DNA of 64,000 nucleotides. Source: Armigeres subalbatus. Taxonomy: Eukaryota > Arthropoda > Insecta > Diptera > Culicidae. The notes beneath the pieces were generated by a model. It saw nothing but the letters and a program-made list of their open reading frames with translations, did no database searches and had not been told where the DNA came from. The DNA lies in contig NC_085140.1 of the NCBI RefSeq assembly GCF_024139115.2, positions 31,421,806-31,485,805 on the forward strand, given 5' to 3'. The position numbers and the translations under genes are program-made. Of the stretch, positions 24,101-34,026 are shown piece after piece. How positions within the stretch are numbered: the first letter of the stretch is position 1; every line of letters starts with the position of its first letter.

Positions 24101-27100
24101 ATATAGAGAAAGCATTTGACAGTGTTTGGCATGAAGGTTTGATTGTAAAATTGATGAATTTTAATTTTCCTCTGTACATTATTAAACTGATCCAAAATTA
24201 TTTATCAGATCGCTCACTGCAGGTAAACTATCAGAATTCTAAATCTGATAGATTACCTGTAAAAGCTGGTATACACTAAGCCAGCATACTGGGGCCAATT
24301 TTGTATAACATTTTTACTTCGGACTTACCTGATTTACCACCAGGGTGTCAAAAATCTTTGTTTGCAGATGACACAGGTCTCTCAGCCAAAGGGCGAAGCC
24401 TTCGTGTCATTTGTAGTAGATTGCAAAAAAGTTTGGATATTTTCTCCACTTACTTGCAAAAATGGAAAATTTCCCCGAATGCTTCCAAAACTCAGCTTAT
24501 AATTTTCCCTCATAAGCCGAGAGCTTCTTATTTGAAACCTTCTAGCAGACATATTGTCACTATGAATGGGGTTCCAATTAATTGGTCTAGCGAAGCTAAA
24601 TATTTAGGACTTCTGCTAGATCAAAAATTAACTTTTAAAAATCACATTGAAGGCCTTCAAGCCAAATGTAACAGATATATTAAGTGTCTGCATCCACTTA
24701 TAAACAGAAAATAAAAACTTTGTCTTAAGAACAAACTTTTGATTTACAAACAAATTTTTAGACCTGCCATGTTGTATGCTGTGCCAATATGGACTAGTTG
24801 CTGCAATACCAGAAAGAAGGCACTTTAGAGGATTCAAAATAAAATTCTGAAAATGATTCTGAAGTTGCCTCCGTGGTATAGTACCAATGAACTTCATAGA
24901 ATTTCTAATATTGAGACATTGCAACAAATGTCCAACAAAATAATTTCCAATTTTAGACAAAAATCGTTGCAATCTTCTATTGCAACGATTAGCTCCTTGT
25001 ACCCTTAGTATAAATTAGGTTAAGTTTAGTTTAAGTAGAAAACATTGTAATTCCTACATGGTTTAATTCAACCAGAGGAAAAATTCTAACTGCCAGAGGC
25101 AATTGAAATGTATTAATAATAACTAAAAATATAACATAGCAAATAAGGATGATAGTGTTAAGAAAACACGGAACACCTAGTCTAAGGAATGCATGTATTA
25201 GATAATTAGCAAATAAAATTAGTTAAAAAAAAAAAAATCAAATCCAACAAACGGCCAGCGCAGACGTGAAAATAAAAAGTGAATAACTCAAAAAATAAAA
25301 CCGTATGTTTTAGTTATCACAAATTAGGACTCGATAACTGGAACTGCTTTTTCTCAAACCCGCAAAGCAATCCGCATTTAAAAGCATCATTATGGCTATT
25401 ACTCACACTAATAAACTGCGTCTCCAGCACATCTACGCCGTCCGGTGCCTTGATCTCCATGTTGACCCTCAGCAGGAAATCTTCGCTTTTGTAGGCCCTC
25501 GCCAGTGGCTGCCGGCTCAATGTGTAGAATCGACCGGTCAGCTTGATTTCCTCCACGCACGGTACCACGATCGTGTCCTCCTTGATCTTGCGCACCTGTT
25601 CCTCGTTCATGTACTCGATTTTCACATTGTGACTGTTGGTGTACTTTTGGCCGGAGCGATCGCTTGCCAGCAGTTTGGCCAGATCCTCTTTTTCGCTGTT
25701 GGGGGTGGAAGGAGAATCTGTCACACTCGAAATCATTGTCGACGATTTGGTTTGGTGTAGGTTTTCCGTTTGGTAATACAATCGTTGATGCAGCTCGATG
25801 TTACCCTCGATCAGGCTGGTTACGTAGTAGGAAACACTGCTGGTTGACTGCATTTGCAGCTCACCGATATCGATTTGCACTTGGGAATTTATTTTCTGTA
25901 AAGGGCCACCTAAATCAGTCGTCAGGAATACTGTGGGATTAAAAAAAGGTTATTGAAAAGATATAATCAGTTGATTGAAGATTTGAAAGTACCATTGCTT
26001 CGTAAGTTTTGCGGCACGCTAATGCTGACACCGACATTCTGCAGGCAGAGATCCGAATTATTCATTATCTTCGTCGTAATTCGATAGAACTCATTCGTCA
26101 ACATTGGTTGATTAGTTTGTTTGGTTTGTGATCCTAAATGGAAACTGTTGAAAAAGATTTTTTTTATATAAGATTAGAGATCATTTGAAAAACGAACGTT
26201 ACAACAAATTGTCACTCAGTTCAATGTTCCGAACATAAAACAATAGCAATCTAGACTACTTACGTTGGAATGATATAACACGAACTTATCACAGAGATCT
26301 GCTCCAAACAGTCCCGATGGGGATTGTAACTCTTGAACCCTTTCTGCACGTTGAGCTTCTCCCGCAGCGACAAAACTGCATACGTTCGCTCCGAGCCCAT
26401 CTGCATCTCCAGTCGGAAAATATGCACATCGACGTTCTCCATGAATTGGTACCGTTCGCCGGCGAACACAATCCGATAGCATTTATGTGGTTCCAAAATG
26501 AGTTCGTCAATCGGTTTGAGTGTTTCCTCAGGTGACGGTTCGGTCGGAGTGTACTCGCAATACTGTGCGGCCGGTACCCGAACTGCATTGGACTTGAGGT
26601 CCGTCAGGAGAACGGAGAAGTTCTTCAACTTCAAAGGAACGTCTACGATAGACCGAATATACAGCTGCAGGCACAGCTTTTCGTCGTTTTTTATCTGACG
26701 CTGATCGAACGTGATCCTACACTCGATCAGATCATTCAATCGATCAAGATCTAGCTTGATGGGGCTACTGAAGGATGATAAAGCCGTGCTCCAACTGGCG
26801 GACAGTTCGGGAGATATTTGACTGCTCGAAACCGGAGACACGTTGTGAAATACTTTCCACAGGTTTTCCAGAATCAAAATACGTTCCGTTTTATCCATGG
26901 CGATTCGAGGTGAAAGGGCTTCAATGCTACACTCAACAAAATGAGGCACCGATGCGGAAAGATACGCCGATCGTAATGTTTTTAGCAATACCTCAGAGAA
27001 AATGGTATACCATTTGTCAACCCGATAGTCGGACAACATCAGCGAATACAATGTGAGGGCTTTCGAGTGGTCGCCACTTTTGAGATACTCTTCAGCCATG

Positions 27101-28678
27101 TCAATGGCAAGTTTCTTCCGGAAGCGCAGACATTTGTAGACCTTATACTGAGCCATTGCCTGACCCAGCAGAATAATGATAGCCGCAGAATGGTTGTATG
27201 ATTTTTCCATTTCTTGCACGAGGCAGATTATCTGTTGCTCGGATACAGGCTCACCTGTTTTAGTTCCTCGGATACCAAAATAGTCACTGTACAAGGCAGA
27301 GTTCAGACTGGTTGATGATTGCTAAAAAAGTAATAACGCAAATAAAAGATAATTCGTTAAATACGAAAAGCAATCCTCTTACCTTGCCATCGGTTCCCAC
27401 CGATTGTCCTTCGCACCCGATCGCTGGTGCCAGGGCCGTACACTGTAGGAAAGCCTCCTTCCTTTTGCCGATGTACTCGGCGGCTTTGTGGAAGTAAATA
27501 CCCGGATGTTGCGTCTGCAGAGGGGCCAGCCCATTTTTCACCGCATCGCAAAATAACTCCCCGAAAGCACTGTACTGCACACTCAGCCAGGCCCAGTGCT
27601 CAAATACCAGCTCCTTGAATCCGGCCCGGCTACGATACTTGTTGATGTGGTTCTTAAAGTAGGAAATAGAATCCTTCGGAGCATTCACCTTGAAGAACAG
27701 TCGACAGATTTTGTAGTTCACGAAACCGGCAATGGTTTTAATTTCGAGACAGTTGGTATCGACAATTCGAAGGTCATTCAAATTATCGTACGTTTGTCGG
27801 TAATGCTTCAAGGCGTTCAACTGATCCAGTTTAAGCTCGGAAATAAACCCCAGCTTGAACAAATGCCTAATTCTCAGCATCTTATGGTTCTCGGTGAGTT
27901 GATCCTTGTGCGAACGAATTTGCTTCATGATTTGAGTGTAACATGATTGAGCCAGTTCAAGGAAAGCGGACTGCAAACGAAGGATTTGTCCCATCAGGTG
28001 ATCGTTATGGGTCAAGACAAACAACATTTTAGCATTGATGTCGCAGTTATTCGTAAGGTGAGCTGCTCGTTCAGAAGCCAAAAGGTCATCACCTTGAGGA
28101 AGCACGGTTCCCTTTTGAAGAAGAACCACTGCTATCCGGGTATGCCGGCCTTGCAATGAGTTCTTCAGCGATTGAATCATGGAAGCACAATCCCTCTGCT
28201 TCTCACTCCACTGAGGATCGTTCCATTCCAAATCCTGAAACAGAACCACCACCGCTGGAAGAACATGAAGATGCTTTAGCATCCAGTTTCGTTTGAGTAT
28301 TCCCTTCGGATGGTACCAATCGTAGGATTGCCGTGTCGGCTTCGAAACCGGAAACTCGTAGTTCGCGGGAAGTAGTTTATACTGGATCGATTCGCTGCAA
28401 TTTTAATAAAAAGAATTTTGTAGTCACGGTTTCTAATTAAGTGAGCTTATTCAAAAATCTCAAATTATAAATAAATCCGTGATTCTATTGAGAGGCTCAT
28501 TATTTTTCCACTGATATTAATTAAAATTCTCTCACCTCTCCGGTTTTTTACTATTGTGAAACGCATCCCAAATTGTTTTATGGGTAGCATTTCGCTGCAC
28601 GTCCAGCCCGGAAAGTCCGACCAATGGCTGGGCGGTTGTGACCAGCTCTGATGGCAGTACGCTCGCATCCAGTGTCAT
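12141..28678 (-). CDS. TRAPPC11: TRAPPC11 (foie gras/gryzun), TRAPP complex subunit
   Basis: This is a subunit of the TRAPP tether at the ER-Golgi/Golgi interface. Recognition rests on clear similarity in order to the animal family: SGLDVQRN and TIWDAF at the N-terminus, PKGILK, DDLLASERAAHL, LEIKTIAGFVNYKICRL (foie gras region, about residues 200-550), then LTNEFYRI and, near the end, DSFMFSGHRQ and LVYNLYPLKAGWQPLPEL of the C-terminal gryzun region. Modelled exons: 28678-28536, 28394-27383, 27321-26264, 26144-25993, 25930-25407, 13705-12898, 12775-12609, 12547-12224, 12158-12141. All junctions are GT..AG and the phases agree, giving 4206 nt (1401 aa). I chose ATG 28678; the open frame upstream has no ATG. 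Human TRAPPC11 is about 1130 aa; the surplus is mostly Ser/Thr-rich linkers in exons 6 and 8. The 18-nt last exon is the weakest part. Confidence 0.93.
14030..14290 (+). mobile_element. LINE reverse-transcriptase fragment
   Basis: A short piece encodes the segment ENGFPDKLIRLIKAT and, in a shifted frame, sequence matching the copy at 61.45-61.60 kb (shared TTTCAGGGG...GGCTACGGCAAGGTGATGGTCTTTC). It is the middle of an RT domain, just before the catalytic FADD block, and is broken by frameshifts. It abuts, head to head, the minus-strand LINE that starts at 14322. Confidence 0.6.
14322..16405 (-). mobile_element. APE-type LINE, RT to C-terminus, degenerate
   Basis: Read on the minus strand: pre-RT region (16360-15785, with FYQKLNACRKGFVPRAEMC), RT (15788-15246, with KDGIGAELIKMAP, YKKGDKLECENFRAI and FVDFKVAYDSID), then a jump past the FADD block to LVVNASSRTKY (about 15000), VVEEFVYLGSLLTTDNN (about 14890), LYGHETWTM and VRWAGHVAKV. 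The C-terminal half matches the copies at 42.5 kb and 61.7 kb. It is split at 16054-16206 by a hairpin MITE and cut at its 5' side by the foldback element at 16411. The 3' end reads into AAATAAATGAAATG (14322-14335), a similar tail to the other copies. I recognise a common culicine family but not its name. Confidence 0.8.
16054..16206. mobile_element. 153-bp hairpin MITE inside the LINE
   Basis: The two halves are nearly perfect inverted copies (16054-16120 against 16140-16206), both ending in CTCGCTTAACTTTTCAAAAG, with a loop of about 20 bp. It is flanked by ATTT on both sides (16050-16053 and 16207-16210), a 4-bp target duplication. LINE codons are interrupted exactly at this point. There is no coding capacity, so it would depend on a transposase in trans. 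The 4-bp duplication is compatible with Sola or Chapaev-like superfamilies, but I cannot assign it. Confidence 0.8.
16411..18159. mobile_element. Foldback-like element with AAGGCTGAA subrepeat arms
   Basis: The left arm (16411-16540) has about eight copies of AAGGCTGAA spaced 15-19 bp apart. The right arm (18044-18159) carries the same unit inverted (TTCAGCCTT) six or seven times. The extreme ends are inverted copies of each other (ACGAAAGGCTGAA against TTTAGCCTTTCGT). Between them lies a 1.25 kb polypurine tract and about 200 bp of mixed AT-rich sequence. No transposase frame is present. Arms built of short tandem subrepeats are the hallmark of foldback elements. The left end lies in a LINE; the right end is duplicated by a later insertion at 18160. 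Confidence 0.55.
16593..17845 (+). repeat. 1.25 kb polypurine tract (GAA/GGAAGAA-rich)
   Basis: Almost every base on the plus strand is A or G, in irregular mixtures of GAAGAAGGAAG, with scattered T mostly near the edges. It has no fixed period. Long frames on the minus strand here (Phe/Leu/Ser only) are artefacts of polypyrimidine sequence. Such tracts can form triplex (H-DNA) structures. Confidence 0.85.
18160..20021 (+). mobile_element. Protein-free retro-insert with LINE-like tail
   Basis: The segment is flanked by an exact 23-bp direct repeat (18137-18159 and 20022-20044, TATGTGATTT...TTTCGTGGA), so it is one insertion event. It ends in about four AACGCT repeats directly before the right copy, like the microsatellite tails of LINEs. 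There is no frame above about 85 codons. Inside are a 14-bp hairpin (ATCCGACGTATGTA, about 18430-18487), an 11-bp palindrome (ATAACTGCTCA, about 18966), a twice-repeated block of about 90 bp (19220-19400, with AGTGCGCGAT), and a 22-bp tandem duplication near 19411-19450. It looks like a LINE 5' leader joined to a LINE 3' end with the coding part missing. Confidence 0.65.
20335..20610 (-). mobile_element. LINE RT fragment (same family as 14.3-16.4 kb)
   Basis: On the minus strand 20521-20606 encodes MRKTKDAIQQLKTNKAAGKDG, matching the RT start of the 15.7 kb copy. 20340-20420 matches the following segment (the reverse complement of GGTAGCTACTCTGTTTCCCA). About 100 bp of unrelated sequence separates the two parts. 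20045-20334 holds AT-rich sequence without recognisable content. Confidence 0.6.
20979..22372 (+). pseudogene. LINE ORF1 (Gag-like, zinc knuckles), broken
   Basis: It begins at ATG 20979 (MSTNKNKRKSES). The first frame stops near 21151, a second open piece runs 21253-21732, and a third runs 21638-22372, so at least two shifts are present. The middle part contains the Jockey Gag-like region (LQGIKVSFQIARKGDCRVLP, RLFKVVLKGLP). The third piece has a degenerate first knuckle (CRKCQKWGHGTKH, lacking the final Cys at the usual place) and two better ones (CIICGGTSHAKDAC and CANCGGNHKSNFWEC). ORF1 would bind the element RNA. Confidence 0.8.
22355..25008 (+). pseudogene. LINE ORF2 (endonuclease-RT), broken
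   Basis: The start near ATG 22361 gives VKVLIWNARSL, the N-terminal endonuclease motif, followed by ITETYLKP. The endonuclease continues in another frame from 22637 (VIGDFNAKHRSWN, then DSDHLPVTFE). A stop at about 23285 separates it from the RT piece 23284-24279 (FKNMKAPGDDGI, FADEQFGFRHGHST, LLDIEKAFDSVWHEG). A further stop near 24280 precedes SILGPILYNIFTSDLP and FADDTGLSA. The tail to about 25008 carries two more stops. All catalytic blocks are visible, but no single frame is intact. Confidence 0.8.
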
Positions 28679-30302
28679 CACTTTTGGCCTCTTCGGGGCG
28701 ATAACAATGCACTCCCCTTTTTGCACTCCGGGCACTGTACGTCACACGGCTACCTCCCCCGGAATATTTTTACTTTTCTTCTTCCACAAGGTTGGTGCTT
28801 TTGCCAAACAGATGATGACACTACTTTCTCGCTTATCAGGGACCCGTGCTCTGGAGATTTCCCTTGCCCACAAAAAAATCACCGAAAAATTAAGCTCGTC
28901 GCCTCCGATTAAAGTTTCACAGCCGAAACATCGGTGAATAGCACCAACAAAACCGCAGCTGATGAGCGGAATAACTAAGGACAAACACACAAACTCTGGG
29001 GTAAGTTCCGCTCGGAAACAGAAAATTACGGACAAATCGTCGCGGAACACGGATGATGACAAAATTTTTCGCACGAAATTCCGAGACGAATGACGATGAT
29101 GACAGTTTAGTGATCGAAACTGTCAAAGCAACGGTTTTTGTTTGTGTGCGTGAGTATGTTGTCAATATCCCCAGTGGGAATAAAATGTGTACTGGATTTT
29201 GTATAGGGTGGCCTAAATTGTTTGATGTTCAGGAACTGCCACTGAACCAACACCAGGACCAACACCCAATCCTAAATTTGACTGAATCATCATTCTCGAA
29301 AGTATTGAAGCTTGCCCTCTCATTTTCAAATGATGAACTAACTGATCTGCAGAATCCATCTTTTTCCGGAAGATAATCATCCCAAAAGTGACTGATTGTC
29401 AGCCAGGATGAAAACAACACCGACTGATTTTAATCTCAAAATCGAATGATTAGTGTTTTGATCCCGCCCCTTAACGCAAATCATTCGATATTGGAATTGG
29501 AATGAACTCTAATTACACTCGATACACGGCTCGTCGATTGAAAAATCGCCATATGTAAATTTTAAAGCCAAACGATAGGACGGCTTGGATTGGCGTTAAT
29601 ATTTCTGATTGCTTTCATGAAAAATTGTAAGTAGCCTTATTTTGTATGCATATTTCATTAAGCAAATAAGATCCTCTTCATACTTTTCAGCAATAAAACA
29701 GATGCAATCATGGTTAAAAACTCAAAGGTGCAGCCCAATCGGGTTGTACGCAAAGGTGACGTTGAACTACGTAGCTGTATGAAATATACAGGTTTTCGAC
29801 TTTTCTGTTCGATGAGACCAAAGCAAGCGTGTTTCAAGCCCAGGGTGAATCTGTTTTCGCTGTTTATCCTGCTCTCCTGAGATTGAGTGAGATTTTAGAC
29901 TAACATTTAAAAAGGATGATAAAAATATTTTTCAAATAAACGAGGATGAATAACACTCTCAAGCGATCACATACCCAAATTATCAATTAATAAAAACTCG
30001 CTAGAGTAAGAATCGTTCGATAATTGTATCTTGATTCGAAGCATTATTGGCGAATGCTACTTTTGAACTTTTTTCCCTACATAACACCAAAACACAATGC
30101 CAAACATTCGATTGAGCTTCATTGTTTACAATGAATTGGTATTAGATTAGTTTGGTTTACATTAAAATAATAATTTTGTATTGCAAGATTCGAAAAGTTA
30201 TCGTCGATAACAACTCGCCTACTTTTCACACCTGCGATTGACTGATTCACCGAAACCAATTCCTAAACTGTTAGCAAGTTTCAGTTCTAAATATTATCAT
30301 AC
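28679..30302. other. Upstream region of TRAPPC11
   Basis: 28679 to about 29200 holds the presumed TRAPPC11 leader and promoter; I see no clear TATA box at a fixed distance from the start. 29200-30302 is mixed sequence with one short frame (29710-29880) and no recognised repeat. Confidence 0.3.
29710..29880 (+). CDS. Short unrecognised ORF (56 aa)
   Basis: An ATG-started frame encodes MVKNSKVQPNRVVRKGD... and ends at TGA 29878-29880. It is basic and has no domain I recognise. A TTTTCAG just upstream (about 29685) could be a splice acceptor, but no partner exon is visible. It may be a fragment of a repeat; I list it only because the codon content looks less random than its surroundings. Confidence 0.2.
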   Translation: MVKNSKVQPNRVVRKGDVELRSCMKYTGFRLFCSMRPKQACFKPRVNLFSLFILLS

Positions 30303-30310
30303 GTATATAT

Positions 30311-31736
30311 TAGAGTGGGGCGCAGTTGTATGGAAAACGCAAACTTCGTTCGATCAAATGAGATCAAGGTTTTTCTGAATCGTTTTGGGACCCCAATCAA
30401 CTGTGCAAAATATGGGCTCCATTGGTTGCAACCTCGCATGCCGCATCGCGTTTTAAATTTACATGGAGATTAGTATGGGAAAACGTACTTTTTTACATTT
30501 TTGCTCTAAGCGGCTTCAATTTATCATCAATCACGTGACTCAATACGTTAGCATCTAGTCTAGAAGATGCCGAAAGACTTTGCCGAAGAAGGTACATATA
30601 GCTGGAAGGTCTACAAAAAATGTTATTACGTTTCGAAAATTGATTGTGTAAACCATATGCAAGAAATCAATGTTTCTGTCAGCACTACCGGACAACCTAT
30701 GGTTCTCGAAGGGCAAAACCCATCTTCTTTCTCGTCGGATTTTTTTCTTTGTGAAATGATTCCGGATAGGTCCCATTAGCTCTAAAGCCCAATAAGATCA
30801 ATTATTTTGAAATAACACTCAGTTAAATTATTGGTCTACGTAGGACCCCCAACCAATAGTGGACCCTTCAGCCATTTTTGCATTATTACAGCACAATGTA
30901 AACATTTGGCTATGAAATTCCATCGGGAGAACCTACCTTACAGTCCTATGATTTGATTACATACATTGGAAATGCTATGAAAAACAAAATTAGTTGATTT
31001 TTCACAATTCACAAATAAACACGAGAGTGTCCATTATAGGAATATTTTGGGGGGTCCATAATAGGGAAGAAGAACGTTCCGAAACGGAACATAAAAATCA
31101 AATGAAATGTCGACTATAGGGAAGCAATTTCCTATAATGGACCCCCAGGGGGTCTACTATAGGGCGAATTCAGTCAGACTTTAAAATGTTAATTTCAACG
31201 AATAACGTCGTGTATTTGAGTGTTTCATGTATGTATCCTGAAGAAGAGATGCAGAACTTGATATAAGATATCAAGCAGAATAAATATGGGGAAAATTTCT
31301 ACACCTTATAACAGGACGAGCAAAATTCCGCTACTAGGGGGTCCACTATTGGGCATTTTACCCTAGTACGGCAGTGCTGGCAGAAAAAACGATTTTTTGC
31401 ATATGGTTTGAACACTCAATGTTCTAAGCGTTATACGAGGCGTTATAACTTTTTTCGTGGACGTTCCAGCAACATGCCTTCTTCAGCAAAGTTTTTCGGC
31501 ATCCTTTGGGTTATACTTTAACGCAATGTGCCACTTGGTTTACGATGAACTGAAGCCTATAGTAGTAGAAATGCAAAAATATACGTTCTCCCATACTAAT
31601 TTCCATACAAACTTCAAACGCGATGCGGAAAGCGAGGAAGCAACCAATCGGTCCCAAATTCTGCACAGTTGTTCAGCATCCAGAATGGCTTCGAAAAACC
31701 ATTGATCTGAAAAAATGACCATGACGCCCCACTCTA
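30311..31736. mobile_element. Non-autonomous hAT element with long inverted arms
   Basis: Both ends are TAGAGTGGGGCG in inverted orientation (fits the hAT YARNG start). The element is flanked by an exact 8-bp direct repeat, GTATATAT, at 30303-30310 and 31737-31744, which is the hAT target size. The inverted similarity continues inward for roughly 400 bp on each side (for example GCATCGCGTTT and GATGCCGAAA blocks in both arms). No transposase frame is present. The centre (30840-31350) holds seven short variants of GGTCCACTATAGGG in both orientations. Confidence 0.8.
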
Positions 31737-31744
31737 GTATATAT

Positions 31745-32471
31745 TGTAATACACTGGAGTCATTTTTTATGCAAATGATATGGGCCACGTGAATTAAAAC
31801 AAAGTTAAACCCAGCGTAAATTCCAAAGTATGTCTGAATGAACCACCGAAATCCCGAAATTGAGTGAAAAAATCGCATAAAAAGCGATTCGTGTAAAAAA
31901 CAACCGCGTAAAAACAACTTCAGTGTACATCGGGAATGAAGCGTTGACTCTTCCTTGATCGAATGGTCCAAGAAAATTGAAAATCCATCGAGAAATGGCT
32001 GAGATATTAACGATCAAAGTCTATCATATTTTCGTGACGTTTTTCGATTTTTAGCAATTTTAAAGTGTACCCCAATATAGAAAAGACAGACGTAGTTTAC
32101 GTCAAAAGATCGCATCAGAAATAACTTCTGCAACCCATTGTAGTCGGCCCCGTTCCAGAGTGCTATCATTTAAAAATAAACCATGTTCGGTGTTCCTGGT
32201 GTCAAGTTATTGTAAGTATTATTGTGTCCTAAGCACCTGTGTTCGTACAAATACGAAAAATAATAATTGAATTTCAAAGACACAGTATGAACGAAGCATT
32301 TATTTTCACAGGCACACGATTCGTCACAAAGCGCTGCGTGTTATTATTAGTTCATGGCGTTGTGTCTCAATTGCTGCAACGCAACAGGATCAGAATGATG
32401 AAAACGCTTGTGTGAACAGTGCAAAAACCTCGTTAAAACTCAAAAGCGATGCAGCAGAACGGCACCGGAAG
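31745..32471. other. Unassigned sequence
   Basis: I see no gene here. An AGACGTAGTTTACGTCAAAA block (about 32090) also occurs near 5723, next to the copia fragment, so part of this stretch is probably an old repeat. Confidence 0.3.
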
Positions 32472-32473
32472 TA

Positions 32474-32769
32474 CAGTGAACGTTCGCTAATTGGGGTTTT
32501 TCTAGTTGGGGCGCTTTTTAGTTGGGGGTTCGCTAATTGGGGCGAAACCCAATTAAAAAGCAGCTAAACGTCAGAATGTGATGTCAAAAACGCGTTGACG
32601 TTTTGTTTCCGTGTTTGGCGGGATTAATATTTTCTGGCGCGTAAAATTTTCTTTTTCTTTTGTTCAATGCAAAAAGTAAACAACATTGACGCTTGTCAAA
32701 CCGCCCCAATTAGCGAACGGCATTCGCTAGTTGGGGTGAGGTCGTGCCCCAATTAGCGAACGATCACTG
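32474..32769. mobile_element. Tc1/mariner-type MITE (296 bp)
   Basis: It is flanked by TA on both sides (32472-32473 and 32770-32771) and starts CAGTGAACGTTCGCTAATTG; the right end is its inverted copy with one mismatch in the first 20 bases. The TA target and CAGTG start are typical of the Tc1/mariner superfamily. The TTCGCTAATTGGGG core also recurs at three or more internal places in both orientations. It has no coding capacity. Confidence 0.85.
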
Positions 32770-33085
32770 TAATTATATGTAAAAGAAAATGTATAAACAT
32801 ACTGTCCAATTTTACCTTTTGCATTGCTGTTCCGCTATGCTGTGTTTGAAGCCAAAATATACGCATACATTGTTTTTTAATAAATTTTCTGATGGATATT
32901 TTACTTATATACTGTTTTATTTATTACTCTTGATTACTGGATCCAAAAAATACTAATTAATTCAATATAAAATATTTTGTTTTCCATATTCATAACACTC
33001 CAAATCTGATTAACATGTCAGCGAATTATCATAGCATTTTCATCTGTGCACGGTATGATACACATTTCTAATTGGAATGCATTAC

Positions 33086-33869
33086 CCAAGGGCCTCATAC
33101 GCCTGGCACTGGCGAACAAAGCTCGTGTACTCTGCATCGAAGCTTAGAACCGGTGTTAGGGCGCAATCGTTAATGTGAACATTTTTATATTCGATTAGTT
33201 ACTGCAAATAAATTATTTTTCGAGTCCCTATAATCAAGCAGGTATCTCAAGCATACCACATCGTTATAATGCTGCATGATTGAGTGTTAAATTTTGTTAA
33301 AATATCGAAAACAAAAGTGTGCACAAAAAATGCCTCGCCATAATAAAAAGGTGGTAGAGAATTAACACTGTTGTTTACAGTTTAGAACCAAATCCAGATG
33401 TCGCACATGTTGGGGTAGGGATTCAGTGCTCCGCCTTCTCCCCCTGGTATTACCATCTTTTTTTGGATGAATATCATTCATCTGTTCATCATCCACATCG
33501 GATTCGACCAGGGGGAGAAGGTGGAGCACTGAATCCCTACCCCAACATGTGCGACATCTGGATTTGGTTCTAAACTGTAAACAACAGTGTTAATACTCTA
33601 CCACCTTTTTGTTATGGCGAGGCAATTTTTATGCACACTTTTGTTTTCGATATTTTATCAAAATTAAACACTCATTCATGCAGCAATATAACGATGTGAT
33701 ATGCTTGAGATACCTGCTTGATAATAGGGACTCGAAACAGAATTTATTTGCAGTAACTAACCGAATATAAAAATGTTTACATTAACGATTGCGCCCTAAC
33801 ACCGGTTCTAAGCTTCGATGCAGAGTACACGAGCTTTGTTCGCCAGTGACAGGCATATGAGGCCCTTGG
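33086..33869. repeat. Near-perfect 363-bp inverted repeat (hairpin)
   Basis: Arm 1 (33086-33448) and arm 2 (33507-33869) are inverted copies of equal length with few mismatches (two in the first 37 bases), around a 58-bp loop. The outer ends are CCAAGGGCC and GGCCCTTGG. I find no clean target duplication, so it may be a foldback element or a local inverted duplication. No protein frame is present. Transcription through it would give a long double-stranded RNA hairpin. 32772-33085 is AT-rich without features. Confidence 0.9.
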
Positions 33870-34026
33870 ATTCGACTGAATGACTGTCATCCGTTTTTCG
33901 ACTGCATATCGTTAAAGGGCGTGTGCAAATCAGTTTTCAGTCGCTGACGGGATGAAGTTTTGGTTCAGTGCACTGTGGGTGGTGCGAACTAGTGATCATG
34001 ATGAGAGATATGCGAAAGTGGCCATA

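Larger units (their letters stand above)
20714..25237 (+). mobile_element. Full-length Jockey-clade LINE (Juan-like)
   Basis: Both ends are defined: TCAAATCCAACA occurs at 20702-20713 and again at 25238-25249, right after an A-run tail (25224-25237). This 12-bp target duplication frames 4524 bp. It has a 5' leader, an ORF1 with CCHC-type zinc fingers, an ORF2 with APE endonuclease and RT, and a 3' UTR of about 240 bp. Both ORFs carry several breaks. The layout and the protein motifs are those of the Jockey clade, and the sequence feel is that of mosquito Juan elements; the family name is from memory. It lies in antisense to TRAPPC11 within intron 5. Confidence 0.85.
13706..25406 (-). other. 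TRAPPC11 intron 5, 11.7 kb, packed with transposons
   Basis: The donor is GTGAGT at 25401-25406, after codons for ETQFIS. The acceptor is CCCACAG just before 13705, where codons for DHNIVEK resume in phase 0. All other introns in the model are between about 60 and 190 bp. The intron holds at least seven separate insertions, some nested. 13706-14029 and the stretches between named elements show nothing coding. Confidence 0.85.

Noticed and set aside
28917..29376. Frames upstream of TRAPPC11
   Set aside because: Overlapping frames on both strands with no domain; more likely promoter and leader DNA.
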